Positions 5,748-12,231 of a DNA stretch of 16,596 nt are shown here, piece after piece. The notes under the pieces were generated by a model. It saw nothing but the letters and a program-made list of their open reading frames with translations. It did not search any database and had not been told where the DNA came from. The translations under genes were made by a program, and so were the position numbers. The stretch is from JAGMDK01 sp023128695. GTDB taxonomy: Bacteria; Planctomycetota; Phycisphaerae; UBA1845; Fen-1342. Positions within the stretch are counted from its first letter, which is position 1; each line of letters opens with the position of its first letter. Location of the stretch: contig DAOVQG010000069.1 of NCBI GenBank assembly GCA_030628805.1, positions 1-16,596 on the forward strand. The letters run 5' to 3'.

Positions 5748-7286
5748 TTAGTGAACCAGCTCGTTCCGAATCCAGCCCACGCGGTTCGCGGTAACATCTT
5801 CGGAGGAGCCCACGACCGTGACGAGGTCCGCGTCGCCGTCTCCGTCCAGGTCACCGTAGCCCAGCAGGCCGACCTCCCCCGGCGGGTCGTAGGTCAGAAT
5901 GACCGTGCCCTCCCATTCTTCCGTGGGGTTTACCGGCGGCTCGAAGTAGCGGACGGCTCCCGTGGTTCCCCCGACGACCAGTTCTAGTGTCCCGTCGTTG
6001 TCCAGATCAAGGGCTTTGACGGCCCGCGGCTCGTAAGACTCGAAAGTTACGATCGGAGCGGTGTACCAATCATAACCGCGCCCGGCGCCGGCCTCAGGCT
6101 GGACGAACAGGAGCATTTGCATCTGGAGCGGGCTGACGGCCACCACGTCCACGCGGCCGTCGCCGGTGAGGTCCGCCACGTCGATCGCGGGGGCCCCGCG
6201 GATGCTGCCGATGCGGCGTTGTGTCCAGGGGGTCAGCGGGTCGACGCTCCCGGGGCCGCCGGGATTCTCGAACCAGGAAACCTGGGCGTTCTGATCATCG
6301 ACGGCGGTGGAAATCAGATCGAGATCGCCGTCACCGTCCAGGTCCTGCACACTCAGGTCTCCCGCCCCTTCGCGGTCGAACGTGTCATGGCGTTCGTGCA
6401 GCCCGATCGGCACGCCGAGCCACAGTTCGCCGCTGGTCGCGCCGCCCGGATTGAGCAGGAGCTGGATCGAGCCGGCGACGATCGAGAGTGGCTCGCCGGG
6501 GTAGTCGGGCTTGGGCACGAGGGTGATTTCCATCTGCCGCGAGGCGACGATGTCATTATCGCCGTCGTTGTCGAAATCGGCGATTTCGACGTTGGTATAG
6601 CCCTCGTCGACGGTGACGATGTAGTCGCCGCTGTCGACGCTGGTCCCGAGCGTCTCGGTGACGATCGCCTCCAACTCTTCCGCCGTCAGGGCCTCGCTGG
6701 TTCCTTCGATGATTTCGAGCTCCCCGCTCTCCCGGCCCCATTCGCTCAGGATGTGCGTACGATCCGGGTTATCAGGATGATGGAGGTAGATGACGCCCTC
6801 ACGGGTGGCGACGACGATATCGAGTGCCCCGTCGCCGTCGATATCGCCGGCGGCCACGTCTTTGAGGTCGGTCCACAGGTTCTCGCCGCCGTCGAGCGTG
6901 AGGCTGGCGAATTGCGGGGCCCCCTGCTCGTCTTCGTAGCTGATGAGAATCTGCACGATGCCGAGGCCGCCCTGATCGTACCCGACCACGGGGTCGATAC
7001 GCCCATCACGGTTGAAATCGATCTGGAGCGGGGTGCGATTCATGTCGGCGACACGGTACGTCGCGGTGGTGACCACCTTTCCCTGAACGAACGTGCGTTC
7101 GAGAATCAGCATTTCGGTGAACAGATCCTCGCCGGGGGCGGCGATGACCCGCCCCGCCTCGTCTGTGAGGCCCAGGGTCCCGCCCAGGAACCACGGGCGA
7201 GCCTCCTCCACGCAACTCACGGCGGCGGTGATCGCCAGGGATGAGGCCATGAAAACGAGCAGCTTCGTCGATCGGCGAGACGGCAT
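5748..7286 (-). CDS. Exported FG-GAP/VCBS-repeat protein, seven repeats
   Basis: The protein has 512 residues. The ATG at 7286 follows GGAG (7298-7295) by 8 bases. The frame is open upstream to 7952, but that part is antisense to the next gene and to repeats. The N-terminus (MPSRRSTKLLVFMASSLAITAAVSC) is a signal peptide; AVSC is a weak lipobox, so it may be a lipoprotein. Seven calcium-binding-like loops are visible: DFNRDGRID, DIDGDGALD, DFDNDGDND, DLDGDGDLD, DLTGDGRVD, DLDNDGTLE and DLDGDGDAD. Each is followed by a hydrophobic strand, as in the FG-GAP/VCBS repeats of integrin-like beta-propellers. Seven repeats fit one seven-bladed propeller. It is likely a surface or periplasmic binding protein; its ligand is unknown. 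It is upstream of and collinear with the HAF-repeat gene, but a 232-base gap with a repeat separates them. Confidence 0.8.
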   Translation of the reverse strand: MPSRRSTKLLVFMASSLAITAAVSCVEEARPWFLGGTLGLTDEAGRVIAAPGEDLFTEMLILERTFVQGKVVTTATYRVADMNRTPLQIDFNRDGRIDPVVGYDQGGLGIVQILISYEDEQGAPQFASLTLDGGENLWTDLKDVAAGDIDGDGALDIVVATREGVIYLHHPDNPDRTHILSEWGRESGELEIIEGTSEALTAEELEAIVTETLGTSVDSGDYIVTVDEGYTNVEIADFDNDGDNDIVASRQMEITLVPKPDYPGEPLSIVAGSIQLLLNPGGATSGELWLGVPIGLHERHDTFDREGAGDLSVQDLDGDGDLDLISTAVDDQNAQVSWFENPGGPGSVDPLTPWTQRRIGSIRGAPAIDVADLTGDGRVDVVAVSPLQMQMLLFVQPEAGAGRGYDWYTAPIVTFESYEPRAVKALDLDNDGTLELVVGGTTGAVRYFEPPVNPTEEWEGTVILTYDPPGEVGLLGYGDLDGDGDADLVTVVGSSEDVTANRVGWIRNELVH

Positions 7287-7420
7287 GGTCGCAGCTCCAT
7301 CGTGGCCCGGAGCGTGCCCGGACAGCCAACAGCGCGGACGTACTTGTCTTATCGGGTCGGCTATTCGCGGACTGAGCTTGATATTGAGCTTGATATCAGG
7401 ATTGTGGCCGCGCCAAGAAA

Positions 7421-7504
7421 GGGAGGGCGAAGCGCGCCATGGCAGGGAGGGCGAAGCTCCTGCTGAGCCGCGGCGCCCTGGCTCGGCAGGAGCCTCGCCC
7501 TCCC
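7421..7504. repeat. GGGAGGGCGA palindrome (source of EAPAEP/SAGASP peptides)
   Basis: Arms 7445-7469 and 7480-7504 pair at 23 of 25 positions around a 10-base loop. A partial extra left arm lies at 7421-7434. Translated, the repeat gives EGEAPAEP and GSAGASPS, peptides that are common in spurious planctomycete gene models. This supports the taxonomic guess and explains the open frames across it. Confidence 0.8.
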
Positions 7505-7524
7505 GTTGAGCCGCGGCGCGGAAT

Positions 7525-7608
7525 GTGTGCCACTGCTCTTGAGCAGTGCTTGGCTTCACCGAGTGCACCGAGATCGCGAAGAAACACTGCTCAAGAGCAG
7601 TGGCACAC
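7525..7608. repeat. Inverted hairpin pair (CACTGCTC type), second copy
   Basis: Arms 7525-7548 and 7585-7608 are perfect 24-base inverse complements. Each folds as CACTGCTC-TT/AA-GAGCAGTG. The 36-base spacer (7549-7584) is the inverse of the spacer at 346-381 with 6 differences. Unlike the first copy, it has no GTGCTCTGTCA-type ends around it. Confidence 0.85.
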
Positions 7609-7643
7609 CGTGGGTTGAAACGATCTTGTAGTACTGACCACCG

Positions 7644-7661
7644 CGCGGGCTGAAGCCCGCG
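7644..7661. repeat. GCGGGC-TGAA-GCCCGC hairpin after the GT9 gene
   Basis: A 7-bp stem, CGCGGGC (7644-7650) and GCCCGCG (7655-7661), has a TGAA loop. It lies 13 bases past the end of the minus-strand operon and might help stop transcription, but no U-tract follows, so it is not a standard intrinsic terminator. Confidence 0.5.
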
Positions 7662-7674
7662 GCTCTTCATCATA

Positions 7675-8760
7675 CTAGGCCATCTTGGAAATCGGGGCCC
7701 ATATTTCCAGGACGTTTTGGAAGACGGCCTCGACATCGAGTTGCTGCATACACTTGTGATGCCCCAGAGGGCACTGCCGCCGATAACAGGGAACGCATTC
7801 CAGCGGGAGTGACACCACCCGGGCCGATTTGCAATACGGGCCTGTGCGGGCCGGATTGGTCGGGCCGAAGAGCGCCACCAGCGGCTTATCCAACGCCGCC
7901 GCGATGTGCAGCGGGCCCGAGTCGTGGCTGACGACCAGGTCGGCCAGCGCAATAGCGGCGGTCAACTCTCGCAGTGATGTGCGACCGACCAAATCGACTA
8001 TCGGAGCACCGCACCCGGCTCGAACTTCCTCCGCGAATACCCGGTCGTCCGGCGACCCGAGCAAAACGCACGCCGGGAGCCCTTCCGCGTGCATCTTATC
8101 GATCAGCCCTGCCAGCCGGTCCGCGGGCCAACGCTTGCTCTCCCACCGGGCCCCGAGGAGGACGGCCGTAAACCGTTCGAGCCGCATCCGCGCTGCTTCG
8201 GTGATCAGGTTGCGTGTGTCCCTGAGTTCATCATCACGCAGCCCGAGCGGAAACAGCGGCGGATCAACATGGAGCCCGAGAGACCGTGCCAGACGCAGGT
8301 TTATCTCCACGGCGTGGCAGTTCTTGCGCGATCCGCGGACCCGCCGGGAGTAGAAGGCCGGCGCAAATTCACGCGCGTCGGCGAACCCGATTCGTCGCGG
8401 GGCGCCACTCGCCCGCGCCAGGAACCCGCTCCGAAACAAGCCCTGGAGGTCGAGCACGAGATCAAATCGCCGGCGGCGGAGTTCGCGGACGAAACGCCAA
8501 AAATCGGCCAAAGCCCGGGGGCTGCGTAACATGCGACCGTAATGGCGGCGATCGAACGGGATCACTTCATCGAGGAGTGGGTGGCCGGCCAGGAAAGGGG
8601 CGAATGACTTGCCAACCAACCACGCGATATGCGCCCCTGGATACCCGGCGCGGAGCCCCGCCAGTATTGGCAGCGCATGCACTATGTCCCCCAGCGAGCT
8701 GGGTTTGATGATGAGAATGCGCTGATATTGCCGGCGGTCGTCCGGTACAGTGTCGGTCAT
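7675..8760 (-). CDS. GT9 glycosyltransferase, WaaC-like heptosyltransferase family
   Basis: The protein has 361 residues, a normal length for the family. GT9 enzymes transfer heptose or related sugars from nucleotide donors to lipopolysaccharide core at the inner face of the cytoplasmic membrane. The N-terminal acceptor-domain motif IIKPSSLGDIVHALP (from residue 16) and DLVLDLQGLFRSG (near 100) closely follow WaaC. The donor-domain motifs GARWESKRWP, DLVGRTSLREL and SHDSGPLHIAAALDKPLVALFGPTNP are also present. A C-terminal cluster, CVPCYRRQCPLGHHKC, is an extra seen in many non-enterobacterial GT9 proteins. It is last in the mre operon, 16 bases after mreC. No Shine-Dalgarno is visible, and translation may be coupled. 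Donor and acceptor cannot be told from sequence alone. Confidence 0.85.
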   Translation of the reverse strand: MTDTVPDDRRQYQRILIIKPSSLGDIVHALPILAGLRAGYPGAHIAWLVGKSFAPFLAGHPLLDEVIPFDRRHYGRMLRSPRALADFWRFVRELRRRRFDLVLDLQGLFRSGFLARASGAPRRIGFADAREFAPAFYSRRVRGSRKNCHAVEINLRLARSLGLHVDPPLFPLGLRDDELRDTRNLITEAARMRLERFTAVLLGARWESKRWPADRLAGLIDKMHAEGLPACVLLGSPDDRVFAEEVRAGCGAPIVDLVGRTSLRELTAAIALADLVVSHDSGPLHIAAALDKPLVALFGPTNPARTGPYCKSARVVSLPLECVPCYRRQCPLGHHKCMQQLDVEAVFQNVLEIWAPISKMA

Positions 8761-8776
8761 GGCGGAGATTATACGT

Positions 8777-9670
8777 CTATTCGATCTGACCCGGGGAGAT
8801 CACATACACGTGTGTCAGCGCCTCAACCGGCCCCCAGGGAACCACGGTCAGGTCGTAATGCCGGGCGGAATCGTCCCGTTGTTTGGAACTCTCGATCCGC
8901 CCCAGGACCAGCGGCGATGGCAGCATGCGCGACGCCGGCACGACCACGATCCGGTACCCGGACGCGAAGTAGTCCTCCTCGGCCTGACTGATCAGCATTC
9001 GCCCCCCGCCCTGGCCGTCCAGAATGCAACCCTCGCCCGCCGACGCAGGATGCAGCGTATCGTCGCCCTCGTGCAGCACCTGCGCCGCATGTACGCGCGT
9101 CCGAAAACCCGGGTCCGTCGCCAACTGCACGCGCGCCAAGCGCATCTGTACTTCGCTCACCCGCCCGACCAGCCAGCGTCGGCTCGGCTGGATTTGCCCC
9201 GGTGGTTCCAGGATTGCCGCCGCCACCCACTGTCCCTGCCGCACCAAGTCGTGGGTGCGTTCATTTAGCGCAACGAGCAACGTATCCCGCCGCGGATTCG
9301 CGTCGTACGAGACCACCGGCGCCAGGACCATGACGGCGTTGCCATCCGGCGACTGAGCGGCCAGGCCGGTGGCAGAGTCCAAGGCCTGCTGAAGCTGCGT
9401 TAAGCGCCCCTGCTGCTCCACCAACTGTTGCCGCAGCGCGTCGTTCTCGCGGGCCAGTTGCAGCGCTCTTTCCGGTGAAATGTCCTCCGCCGTTAGGTCG
9501 TCGATGGCCGCGGCAGTCTCTCGGGTGGAAGCTGAGACCGGCCACTGGCCCAGCGCCAAGGGCTGAAACGGTCCGCGCAGCCAATCTGTCCAGGAAACCA
9601 GCAGGAAAGCCGATACGGCCGAGGCCGTCATCAGGATCAGGAAAGTGCCGGATTTAGAGGGTGGGCGCAT
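8777..9670 (-). CDS. mreC: MreC, rod-shape determining scaffold protein
   Basis: The protein has 297 residues. MreC links cytoplasmic MreB filaments to periplasmic cell-wall synthases. One membrane helix (about residues 9-27, FLILMTASAVSAFLLVSW) is followed by a coiled coil near residues 65-98 (RALQLARENDALRQQL), then a beta-rich domain with the two-lobed MreC pattern. Sequence identity to model MreC proteins looks low, but topology, length and position behind mreB support the call. The ATG at 9670 is preceded five codons earlier by an in-frame TGA, so no longer start exists. Only a weak GAGCGAG-like ribosome site is visible. It lies 42 bases after mreB. No mreD follows; a GT9 gene takes that place. 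Confidence 0.85.
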   Translation of the reverse strand: MRPPSKSGTFLILMTASAVSAFLLVSWTDWLRGPFQPLALGQWPVSASTRETAAAIDDLTAEDISPERALQLARENDALRQQLVEQQGRLTQLQQALDSATGLAAQSPDGNAVMVLAPVVSYDANPRRDTLLVALNERTHDLVRQGQWVAAAILEPPGQIQPSRRWLVGRVSEVQMRLARVQLATDPGFRTRVHAAQVLHEGDDTLHPASAGEGCILDGQGGGRMLISQAEEDYFASGYRIVVVPASRMLPSPLVLGRIESSKQRDDSARHYDLTVVPWGPVEALTHVYVISPGQIE

Positions 9671-9712
9671 TGGGATGCTCGCTCAAAATCGGAATGTCCC
9701 CTTTTTTGCCCG

Positions 9713-10768
9713 CTAGTACTCATCCTCATCGGACTCCATTGCCACGCCCCACTCGTCCAGGTGTTCGAGGTATTCGCTCGTGCCGCGGGCCACGCAGGTC
9801 AGCGGATCGTCGGCGATCCGCACTTCGAGTCCGGACGCCTTCGCGAGCACGATATCGAGCCCTCGGACGAGCGCCCCCCCGCCGACCGCACAGATACCGT
9901 TGTCCACCAAGTCGGCGGCTAACTCGGGCTCAAGCTGCTCGAGCGTGTGAAGAATGGCCTCGATGATCTGTCCCACGGGCTCTTTGAGCGCTTCACGTAC
10001 TTCCTCGCTCGAGATCAAGGCCCGCCGCGGCAGGCCGCTGATCATGTCCCGCCCCTTGACCTCCATTTTCAACTCTTCCGGCAACGGGGCCGTGGAGCCG
10101 ATCTGGATCTTGATGTTTTCCGCGGTCTGCGGGCCGATCATCAGGTTGTAGGTGCGGCGCATGTAGTTCATGATCGCCTCGTCCATGTCGTCGCCGGCCA
10201 CCCGGATGGAGGTGCAGACGGCGATGTCGGAGAGGCTCATGACGGCCACTTCGGTCGTACCCCCCCCCACGTCCACGATCATCGAGGCCCGCGGCTCGTG
10301 AATCGGCAGCCCCGCCCCGATCCCCGCCGCCTTGGGCTCATCGATCAGAAACACCCGCCGAGCCCCAGCCCGCTGGGCGGAGTTAAAGACCGCCCGCTTC
10401 TCGACCGCCGTGATCCCCGACGGAATGGCAATGACGACCCGCGGCGCCAGGCCGCGATTCCCGCGAACCTTGCGAATGAAGTAGTCCAGCATGGCCTGGG
10501 TGATGTCGAAGTCCGCAATCACCCCGTCCTTGAGCGGCCGAATCGCGGAGATCGAGCCGGGCGTGCGGCCCAGCATCTCCTTGGCAGCCAGCCCGACGGC
10601 CTTTCCGTCCGGCGTATTGAGCACTTCGTTGGTGCCCTTGCGGACGGCAACCACCGAGGGTTCGTTGAGGACGATGCCTTCCCCGGCCACACAGACCAGG
10701 GTGTTGCAGGTACCCAGGTCGATACCCATGTCAAGACTGAACAGGCCCATTAGGCGGCGAAGAAACAC
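9713..10768 (-). CDS. mreB: MreB, actin-like cell-shape protein
   Basis: The protein has 351 residues. MreB forms ATP-dependent filaments under the membrane that guide elongation. The actin-fold motifs are clear: phosphate-1 loop DLGTCNTLV (residues 17-25), IRPLKDGVIADF (76-87), IPSGIT (115-120), LIDEPKAAGIGAGLP (141-155), DVGGGTTEVAV and AVGGGALVRG. The usual EEP is DEP here, but the catalytic glutamate (E144, aligned with E. coli E143) is kept. The GTG start at 10768 has GGAG (10778-10775) 6 bases upstream and gives MFLRRLMGLFS, matching the N-terminus of other MreBs; the ATG at 10750 has no ribosome site. The protein ends in a short acidic tail (ESDEDEY). mreC follows after 42 bases. Confidence 0.97.
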   Translation of the reverse strand: MFLRRLMGLFSLDMGIDLGTCNTLVCVAGEGIVLNEPSVVAVRKGTNEVLNTPDGKAVGLAAKEMLGRTPGSISAIRPLKDGVIADFDITQAMLDYFIRKVRGNRGLAPRVVIAIPSGITAVEKRAVFNSAQRAGARRVFLIDEPKAAGIGAGLPIHEPRASMIVDVGGGTTEVAVMSLSDIAVCTSIRVAGDDMDEAIMNYMRRTYNLMIGPQTAENIKIQIGSTAPLPEELKMEVKGRDMISGLPRRALISSEEVREALKEPVGQIIEAILHTLEQLEPELAADLVDNGICAVGGGALVRGLDIVLAKASGLEVRIADDPLTCVARGTSEYLEHLDEWGVAMESDEDEY

Positions 10769-10869
10769 CGCTCTCTCCGATCGTGTCGGAACCGGCCGGC
10801 ATCACCTGCGACCGCGCCACGCTTGGCAGCGACGCCGGCAGAGGCTTATTTCACGCGGCAGGGCTCCGG

Positions 10870-11040
10870 CTACGCCCCGCCCGGCGGCAGCAGGCCGCCA
10901 AACAACGTCTGCGCCCGATAGCCGACGTAGATCGTTGCCACCAGCAGAAACAGAAACGCCACGCACAGCAGCGCGGTATACACGTCGCTATCAGCACTTG
11001 GGCGGGAACTGCGCCCCGGCCCGGGACTCAGGCCTGTCAT
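10870..11040 (-). CDS. 56-residue single-span membrane microprotein
   Basis: ATG at 11040 to TAG at 10870 encodes 56 residues. GGAGG (11052-11048) lies 7 bases before the start, one of the best ribosome sites in the window. Residues 1-19 are polar and rich in G, S and P; residues 21-40 (YTALLCVAFLFLLVATIYVG) form one membrane helix; residues 41-56 are YRAQTLFGGLLPPGGA. It starts 20 bases after the coiled-coil gene stops and ends 101 bases before mreB, on the same strand, so it is probably co-transcribed with both. I do not recognise a family. Context suggests a small membrane partner of the shape or envelope machinery. It is short enough to be missed by ordinary length cut-offs. Confidence 0.7.
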   Translation of the reverse strand: MTGLSPGPGRSSRPSADSDVYTALLCVAFLFLLVATIYVGYRAQTLFGGLLPPGGA

Positions 11041-11060
11041 TTCCGCACCTCCCTGCCCTA

Positions 11061-11930
11061 TTAATCCAACCCGTAAGCGACCCGGTCGCCCAGCCGCACC
11101 GACTGCCCGGGCGCCACGATGGTCAGCTTGCCGCCGGCTTCTTTCGGAAACACTTTTTCGACCTTCAGGTCACCCACATACGTATCCCCGCGATACACCA
11201 TGAAGGGCATGCCTGCCACCACGCCCGAGGTCTCGCCCACGTTGATGCTCACGTAGCGCCCCTCGACTTGGACGATCTCGCCCTTGATCGGCCCCGCGAC
11301 TGCGCGTGTGACCGGAACGGCACCGGCCGGCGCCTCGGCCGCGGCCGCCACGCGCGGAGTGCCAACCAGCCCTTCCTGAAGCTCTTTGACCCGCTGCTCA
11401 GAGGCGTACAGCTTCTCCTGCATGTTGCGGATTTCGTCCGAGGCGATCGTCAGTTGGGACGTGAGTTCCAGCACCCGGCTGGCCAAGCGCTGGTTCCGCG
11501 TTTGCAGGTCGATCTTTTCGGTCAAGAGCACCTGGTAGTTCTTCCGGGTACTGGTGATCTCCGCGGTCTGCACTTCCAGGATTTCCTCGAGCTTCTTGCG
11601 GCCCGCCTCAAACGCCGTGGCATCGTTCCTTTGCCGCGCCAATTCGATGCGCAGGGACTCCAGGTCGTCCGTCAGGTCGCTGACATTTTTCTCTTCCTCA
11701 CTCCGAAGCTGCCGCTCTTCCTGTAAGGCGTCGTCCTTCATGGCCAGGCTGGTGGCCATGACGGCTTCCATATTCAGCCGCCGAACGAACTCCGCCTGGT
11801 ACAGCCGTTGATAGTCTTCGATCTGATCCTTCTGGTTCGACCACCGGGCGGCGGTTGCTACCGTGAGGCAACTCAGCGCAATAGCCACGACAGACGTCAG
11901 AACGACGAAAACCTTCGTCATCGTGCTCAC
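11061..11930 (-). CDS. Membrane-anchored coiled-coil protein with C-terminal beta domain
   Basis: The protein has 289 residues. The GTG at 11930 has AAGGAG (11943-11938) 7 bases upstream; a TTG two codons earlier is too close to it. Residues 6-28 are one hydrophobic segment (VFVVLTSVVAIALSCLTVATA), a membrane anchor or signal. Residues about 30-200 are charged heptad-like sequence rich in E, Q, R and L (for example RRLNMEAVMATSLAMKDDAL), a long coiled coil. An alanine/proline linker follows, then a small beta domain at about 225-289 with GEIVQVEGRYVSINVGE, GVVAGMPFMVYR and a final LGDRVAYGLD, resembling C-terminal domains seen in FlgT-like proteins. The layout is the same as MreC. First gene of the mre operon, it may act as a second periplasmic scaffold. 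No family name is certain. Confidence 0.75.
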   Translation of the reverse strand: MSTMTKVFVVLTSVVAIALSCLTVATAARWSNQKDQIEDYQRLYQAEFVRRLNMEAVMATSLAMKDDALQEERQLRSEEEKNVSDLTDDLESLRIELARQRNDATAFEAGRKKLEEILEVQTAEITSTRKNYQVLLTEKIDLQTRNQRLASRVLELTSQLTIASDEIRNMQEKLYASEQRVKELQEGLVGTPRVAAAAEAPAGAVPVTRAVAGPIKGEIVQVEGRYVSINVGETSGVVAGMPFMVYRGDTYVGDLKVEKVFPKEAGGKLTIVAPGQSVRLGDRVAYGLD

Positions 11931-12042
11931 AAGCAAACTCCTTCAAACCACGCCGGAGTGAACTCTCTCGATCCCACGCCACAGCAGCACTCTCACCGCC
12001 GGTACTCCGCAAGCGGCGACGCGGAACGGACATACTGGCCGG

Positions 12043-12070
12043 ATTGTACGGCCCCGCGTTCACATTTCAA
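12043..12070 (-). promoter_or_regulatory. Sigma-70-like promoter of the mre operon
   Basis: Read on the minus strand, TTGAAA (12070-12065) and TACAAT (12048-12043) are separated by 16 bases. Each differs from the bacterial consensus at one position. Transcription should start near 12036 and give a leader of about 105 bases before the GTG at 11930. Confidence 0.65.
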
Positions 12071-12089
12071 CCGCCATTCAACCGCCATT
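12068..12089. promoter_or_regulatory. Two 11-bp direct repeats overlapping the mre -35
   Basis: CAACCGCCATT occurs twice without a gap (12068-12078 and 12079-12089). The period is close to one DNA turn, so a protein could bind both on the same face. The first copy overlaps the -35 by three bases. This is a candidate operator or activator site. Confidence 0.4.
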
Positions 12090-12113
12090 CTGTAGCCGCT
12101 GCATTTCTAAACG

Positions 12114-12170
12114 GTGTGGCACCGGCTTCCAGCCGGTGAGCAAATGTGTGGCACCGGCTTCCAGCCGGTG
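12114..12170 (+). repeat. Two direct copies of the CACCGGCT hairpin
   Basis: A 25-base unit lies at 12114-12138 and, identically, at 12146-12170. Each is GTGTGG followed by the hairpin CACCGGCT-TCC-AGCCGGTG. The two are in the same orientation, unlike the head-to-head pairs elsewhere. They lie between the divergent promoters. Confidence 0.85.
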
Positions 12171-12231
12171 GGATAGCCGGCCCGGTTCCCGCGGTTGCCA
12201 ATATGACCCGGCCCGGCTTACCCTATCCACT

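Larger units (their letters stand above)
7287..7674. other. Gap with three repeat families and a gene leader
   Basis: This 388-base gap holds the leader of the FG-GAP gene, a 12-base tandem duplication TGAGCTTGATAT (7373-7384 and 7385-7396), the GGGAGGGCGA palindrome (7421-7504), the CACTGCTC hairpin pair (7525-7608) and a GCGGGC hairpin (7644-7661) beside the glycosyltransferase stop codon. I see no gene and no convincing promoter hexamer pair. Confidence 0.6.
11931..12231. other. Divergent promoter region between mre and phoH operons
   Basis: This 301-base gap separates two divergent operons. It contains the mre promoter and its roughly 100-base leader (12070 to 11931), a pair of 11-bp direct repeats over the -35 (12068-12089), two hairpin repeats (12114-12170) and the poorly defined phoH promoter. 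No gene is visible. Confidence 0.75.

Noticed and set aside
6117..7244. 375-codon plus-strand open frame
   Set aside because: It is antisense to the FG-GAP gene, whose seven DxDxDG loops show which strand codes.
7287..7952. N-terminal extension of the FG-GAP protein
   Set aside because: It would run through repeats and antisense to the GT9 gene; the ATG at 7286 has a good ribosome site and signal peptide.
8768..8773. Perfect TATAAT 7 bases before the GT9 start (minus strand)
   Set aside because: No matching -35 at 16-18 bases and no extended -10. The gene is 16 bases behind mreC, so operon transcription is more likely.
10491..11726. 411-codon plus-strand open frame
   Set aside because: It is antisense to mreB, the microprotein and the coiled-coil gene and has no recognisable domain.
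12136..12231. 32-residue N-terminal extension of PhoH
   Set aside because: The added codons come from the hairpin repeat at 12146-12170; family similarity begins after the ATG at 12232.
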